Source: Nocardia paucivorans NBRC 100373
Lineage (GTDB): Bacteria; Actinomycetota; Actinomycetes; Mycobacteriales; Mycobacteriaceae
Length of the DNA stretch: 64,000 nucleotides
Direction of reading: 5' to 3'
Assembly: GCF_000308675.1 (NCBI RefSeq)
Contig: NZ_BAGE01000038.1
Coordinates: 62,001 to 126,000 of the forward strand
This document shows positions 61,040 to 64,000 of the stretch, in pieces; the stretch's first letter is position 1, and each line of letters opens with the position of its first letter. A program made the translations under genes and the position numbers. Below the pieces are notes generated by a model. The model was not told the DNA's origin, made no database searches, and was given only the letters and a program-made list of their open reading frames with translations.

Positions 61040-61753
61040 CTATTCCGATGCGTAGAGAACGACTTTGTCCATGGGTAGTTTCACCCCCAGATTGCGCAGG
61101 TGTTCCAAGGCCTGTAGCGTGTGCATAACGCTCGGTACGTAGTGGCCGCTGCGGTCCGACATCGCCTGTATTATCCCTTTCTCGACTTTTATCGTCCCTG
61201 CGGCTGCGACAGGGGAGCCGGCAAGGAAGCTGGAGTGTTGGAATTCGCCGATCTTGGCGAACTTGGATGCGTAGAACCGCCCCTGTTCATCCATGACAAA
61301 AATGGCGTTTCCATCCCCGAGCAGTCCACCTCCTGTAGTATCGAACAATCTGCCGTCGGAGTCGTAGATCTTTCCGTCACGCACTGCCAAAAGGAATCTC
61401 TGACGCGATTTCTCGTCATAGTACTTTACTGGATTTTTATTCCAGATGCTCATGCCTTTTTCGTGTTCCCCTATAAATCTTTCCTGCATGGGTATGGTGG
61501 CAAAGGGCGGAGAAGTCCTGTGCTGTATGGGTTTGATTCCTGGTAATGTATCCTCATCGGGATCTATATCGTTGTGCGCGGTCGACCTGAAGCGCTTGGA
61601 GAGTTCGTAATCCAGGCCGGGATGGTCTTTTCCGACTCGATGAAGTGTCTCGGCGCTCATGTAGACATCGCGAGCTACGGTCTCGGTCCCACCCTTTACC
61701 GCGGTCTTGAGCCGGAAGACGATCGCCGACATCAGTTTCGTCAAACTGTTCAC
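61040..61753 (-). CDS. Protein with plant IQM-like domain, putative toxin/effector
   Basis: 237 residues from GTG 61753 (AAGG 5 bp upstream; a stop codon lies 5 codons before). Residues about 105-225 resemble the C-terminal domain of plant IQM proteins: YYDEKSRQRFLLAVRDGKIY, IFVMDEQGRFYASK, then GEFQHSSFLAGSPVAAAG (169-186), IKVEKGIIQAMSDRSGHYVP (188-207), ending in a helix LQALEHLRNLGVKLP. In plants the HSSFLAGG and SGHYRP blocks are near-invariant, but their activity is unknown to me. The first 100 residues look like a linker. Lower-GC codons suggest horizontal transfer. Confidence 0.72.
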   Translation of the reverse strand: MNSLTKLMSAIVFRLKTAVKGGTETVARDVYMSAETLHRVGKDHPGLDYELSKRFRSTAHNDIDPDEDTLPGIKPIQHRTSPPFATIPMQERFIGEHEKGMSIWNKNPVKYYDEKSRQRFLLAVRDGKIYDSDGRLFDTTGGGLLGDGNAIFVMDEQGRFYASKFAKIGEFQHSSFLAGSPVAAAGTIKVEKGIIQAMSDRSGHYVPSVMHTLQALEHLRNLGVKLPMDKVVLYASE

Positions 61754-62057
61754 GGTAGCCTTACATCACGGAACAACGGTGCCAGTGGATCGTCTTCGGA
61801 CAATTCGCCTGACGACCTCCGAAGCGTACCGTTACCCGCGTTTCGCGGGCCGGTTTTTCCACAGGAACCGGAATGGTCCGAACCGGTGTGGACGAGTGGG
61901 TATGCCGTGAGGTACGCGAAGACATCGGCACGTTCGCGTCAGGTCCGTATCGGAAGTGTCACCCGCGGAAGCATCGAGGTATGCCGCCGACCGAGTTGTG
62001 CATGTGGCACTCGATAGTGGGCCCACAGCAGCGGGGAAGAGATGGAGTCGATCGCTC

Positions 62058-63023
62058 CTATGCCTGCGCGAGCAGGGTTTCACACATTGTCAGTAACCGG
62101 GCGCGCAGTATCCTGGAGCGTTCCGCTATCTCGGACTGTTGTCGGACGTATTCGGCCCGTCCGGCGGGAGTCTCGATACAAATCGGTTCGTACCCGTAAT
62201 CGGTGAGATCGTAGGGGCTCGCCCGCATATCGAGCTCCCGCGCGTGCATTGCCGATTCGAAGCAGTCCAACACCAGATCCGACGAGATGAGCGGCGTCAT
62301 CTTGAAAGCCCACTTGTACAGGTCCATATTCGCGTGTAGACAGCCCGGTTGTTCGGTGTCGATCTGGGTTTCCCGGCTGAGGGGGTGGGCATTGCGCCCG
62401 ACCGCCTCGGGGGTGAAGAAGCGGTAGGCATCGAAGTGAGTGCAGCGCAACGACATCGATTCGACCACGGCATTCGTGCCGGCGGCGCCCAGTCGTAGGG
62501 GAACCGTGCGGTGGCGAACCGCATCGGTGCGATACACCATGGCCCATTCGTGCAGACCGAAACAGGACAGTCGGGTCGGACGGGCCGCGGTGGCGCGCAG
62601 CAGTTGAGCGACGAATTCTATGGTGTTGCGCCGTTTGCGCAGGAACGTCGGGTCGGTGGTCACCACCGTGCCACCGGGACGTGTGGCCTCGATCGCGTCG
62701 ATCCGGGTCGGATCCGGCTCCTCGGCCGAGCGAGTACCGGATTCCTTCTCCACCTCGGACAGCGGGATGCGGTGATAGCCGCGCATTCCGTCGTACTCGG
62801 CGGCATCGGCCAATGCGATTCCGTGGCCGGGATGCCAACGTCGCAGCTGGGCGGGTTTGTGGCCGTAGTAGGTGAACAAGAAGTCGATCACGGGGTGGGG
62901 CGCACCCGCCGCTCGCCGACGCAGATACGGCCCGACCAGCGTATCCACCCGCTCACGGTGAATCGCGGCACGGGCCCGCCATTCCGACTCGGGTAGCACC
63001 CGCAGCTCGGTCGCCACCATCAT
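62058..63023 (-). CDS. Conserved actinobacterial protein, commonly annotated 3-methyladenine DNA glycosylase
   Basis: 321 residues. The recognisable block is PVIDFLFTYYGHKPAQLRRW then HPGHGIALADAAEYDGMRGY. I recall homologues with this block annotated as 3-methyladenine DNA glycosylase, but no helix-hairpin-helix or AAG motif is visible to support that. Other conserved segments are LRCTHFDAYRFFTPEA and CLHANMDLYKWAFKM, with two His and Asp residues that could bind metal. The ATG overlaps the stop of the CBS gene (63020-63023). Function should be regarded as unknown. Confidence 0.72.
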   Translation of the reverse strand: MMVATELRVLPESEWRARAAIHRERVDTLVGPYLRRRAAGAPHPVIDFLFTYYGHKPAQLRRWHPGHGIALADAAEYDGMRGYHRIPLSEVEKESGTRSAEEPDPTRIDAIEATRPGGTVVTTDPTFLRKRRNTIEFVAQLLRATAARPTRLSCFGLHEWAMVYRTDAVRHRTVPLRLGAAGTNAVVESMSLRCTHFDAYRFFTPEAVGRNAHPLSRETQIDTEQPGCLHANMDLYKWAFKMTPLISSDLVLDCFESAMHARELDMRASPYDLTDYGYEPICIETPAGRAEYVRQQSEIAERSRILRARLLTMCETLLAQA

Positions 63024-64000
63024 TCGCTCACCCGGTGGGTGGTGTCGCGCACGGTGCCGACGAATTCCTCGACCAGATCCTCCAGGGCCACGATGCCCAC
63101 GGTATTGCCTCGGGCGTCGACGACCCGACCCAGATGCGAATTGGTGCGCCGCAACCGGGCGAGTGCCTCGTAGAGTGTGGTGCCGACCAGAACGGCGGGC
63201 AGCGGTCGGATATCGGTGCGCGGAATGAGGGTGTCCGGCCCCGCCGACTCGTCGGCGACCTTGTCCAGAACGTCCTTGACGTGCAGGTACCCCACCAGGG
63301 CGCCGGTATCGGCGCGTACCGGGTACCGGGAGAACCCGGTCTCGGCCACCGCGTTCTCCATATCTCCGAGGGTGGTGCCGTCACCGCGCAACGGGATGGT
63401 GCGGGTTCGCGACAGCGGAACCATCACTTCGCCGACGGTGCGGTCGCCGGTGCCCAATGCCTGGGTGAGGCGGCGGTGTTCCTCCTCGTCGAGCAAACCC
63501 TCCGAACGGGATTCCCCGATCATCTCCGCCAGTTCGTCGCTGGAGACCGTGCTCTCGAGTTCGTCCTTGGGTTCGATGCGCAGCATTCGCAGCGACAGGT
63601 TGGCGGCCGTGTTGTAGACGGCGATGAGCGGGCGGGCAAGGCGCAGCCATAGCAGGTGGATCGGCACCAACAACAGGGCGCTGCGCTCCGGGCCGGCCAA
63701 GGCAATGTTCTTGGGGATCATCTCGCCGAACAGGATGTGCAGGATCACCACGATGATCAGCGCGATGGTGAACGCCACCGGGTGCAGTAATCGGTCGGGC
63801 AGACCGAGCAGGTGGAACGGATATTCCAGCAGATGCGCCACCGCCGGTTCACCGATACGGCCCAGCAGAATGGAGCAGATGGTGATGCCCAACTGGGCGG
63901 CCGCCAGCATCATGGACAGGTTCTGTCCGGCCCGGATCACCGTCTCGGCCTGCCGTTTGCCCTGAGCGGCCATGGCCTCGAGCCGGTCGCGGCGGGCGGA
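63020..64000 (-). CDS. CNNM/DUF21-CBS hemolysin-family membrane protein (5' end beyond window)
   Basis: Frame stays open to the right edge; about 326 residues are seen. The DUF21 membrane part has ICSILLGRIGEPAVAHLLEY and FTIALIIVVILHILFGEMIP with KNIALAGPERSALLL. Two CBS domains follow (VMVPLSRTRTIPLRGDGTTL, FSRYPVRADTGALVGYLHVK, and VVDARGNTVGIVALEDLVEE). Homologues such as mycobacterial Rv1841c/Rv1842c are annotated hemolysin-like and may transport Mg or Co. Its TGA overlaps the next ATG, so it is cotranscribed with the 62.0-kb gene. Confidence 0.92.
   Translation of the reverse strand, partial: SARRDRLEAMAAQGKRQAETVIRAGQNLSMMLAAAQLGITICSILLGRIGEPAVAHLLEYPFHLLGLPDRLLHPVAFTIALIIVVILHILFGEMIPKNIALAGPERSALLLVPIHLLWLRLARPLIAVYNTAANLSLRMLRIEPKDELESTVSSDELAEMIGESRSEGLLDEEEHRRLTQALGTGDRTVGEVMVPLSRTRTIPLRGDGTTLGDMENAVAETGFSRYPVRADTGALVGYLHVKDVLDKVADESAGPDTLIPRTDIRPLPAVLVGTTLYEALARLRRTNSHLGRVVDARGNTVGIVALEDLVEEFVGTVRDTTHRVSE

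Noticed and set aside
61754..62057. Short frames between the IQM-like gene and the DNA-glycosylase-annotated gene
   Set aside because: Frames have no ribosome site or recognisable composition; the 300-bp interval is treated as noncoding with nothing definite in it.
1..64000. tRNA, rRNA, CRISPR arrays or insertion sequences
   Set aside because: No cloverleaf-like sequence, repeat-spacer array or transposase was recognised anywhere in the window.

Overview
The window is high-GC actinobacterial chromosome and most likely comes from Nocardia or a close mycolic-acid-producing relative. The strongest evidence is the conserved block at 43.9-59 kb: pgsA-like, gcvH, garA, a MerR (ftsR-like), a bifunctional nuclease, a second MerR, gcvP, a VWA protein and glcB. 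This is the order known from Mycobacterium tuberculosis Rv1822-Rv1837c. The left 43 kb is accessory. It holds regulators, MFS exporters, F420-type enzymes, acyl-CoA enzymes and type VII-secretion-associated fragments.

Layout. 0-3 kb: the 3' end of a flavin oxidoreductase, then a TetR divergent from a DUF4334/zinc alcohol dehydrogenase operon with twin palindromic operators. 3-10 kb: an orphan two-helix membrane protein, then a compact putative biosynthetic cluster (type III polyketide synthase, aromatic-decarboxylase-like amidohydrolase, MFS exporter) divergent from a large LAL-LuxR regulator. 10-16.4 kb: LLM flavin enzyme, kinase-fold protein, atypical SDR, DHA2-type exporter, a frameshifted quinone oxidoreductase pseudogene and a deazaflavin-dependent reductase. 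16.4-20 kb: an orphan YbaB-WXG100 pair with no toxin, then a TetR and an acyl-CoA dehydrogenase sharing the same 24-bp palindrome.

20-27 kb: cysD and cysNC (PAPS synthesis), an IclR, a DUF1214 protein, an SDR and a sulfotransferase, apparently one sulfation module with KstR-like boxes. 27-34 kb: a T7SS-associated protein with a short 'lonely Cys'-like partner, thioesterase, DinB protein, a second frameshifted pseudogene, a one-cysteine thioredoxin-fold protein with an IclR, and an FAD dehydrogenase. 34-43.8 kb: heme oxygenase, ThrE-type exporter, acyl-CoA oxidase, PAP2, NERD-domain membrane protein, DUF2252 and a cholesterol-oxidase-like GMC enzyme.

43.9-64 kb: central metabolism and its control. 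The glycine cleavage H and P proteins lie in separate units, and gcvP follows a tandem glycine riboswitch. Next come an intact VapBC-like pair with a decayed second copy, VWA protein, WhiB, HNH, ATP-grasp protein, malate synthase G, a 3-hydroxyacyl-CoA dehydrogenase and a 33-codon ORF with its own terminator. At 60.4-61.8 kb an island of visibly lower GC carries a protein with a domain I recognise from plant IQM proteins, plus a partner gene. The window ends in a DNA-glycosylase-annotated family protein and the 3' part of a CBS/hemolysin-type membrane protein.

The best candidates for undescribed biology are the IQM-like pair, the short lonely-Cys pair, the type III PKS cluster and the regulated sulfation module. 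All functional statements are read from sequence and family knowledge without database searches.
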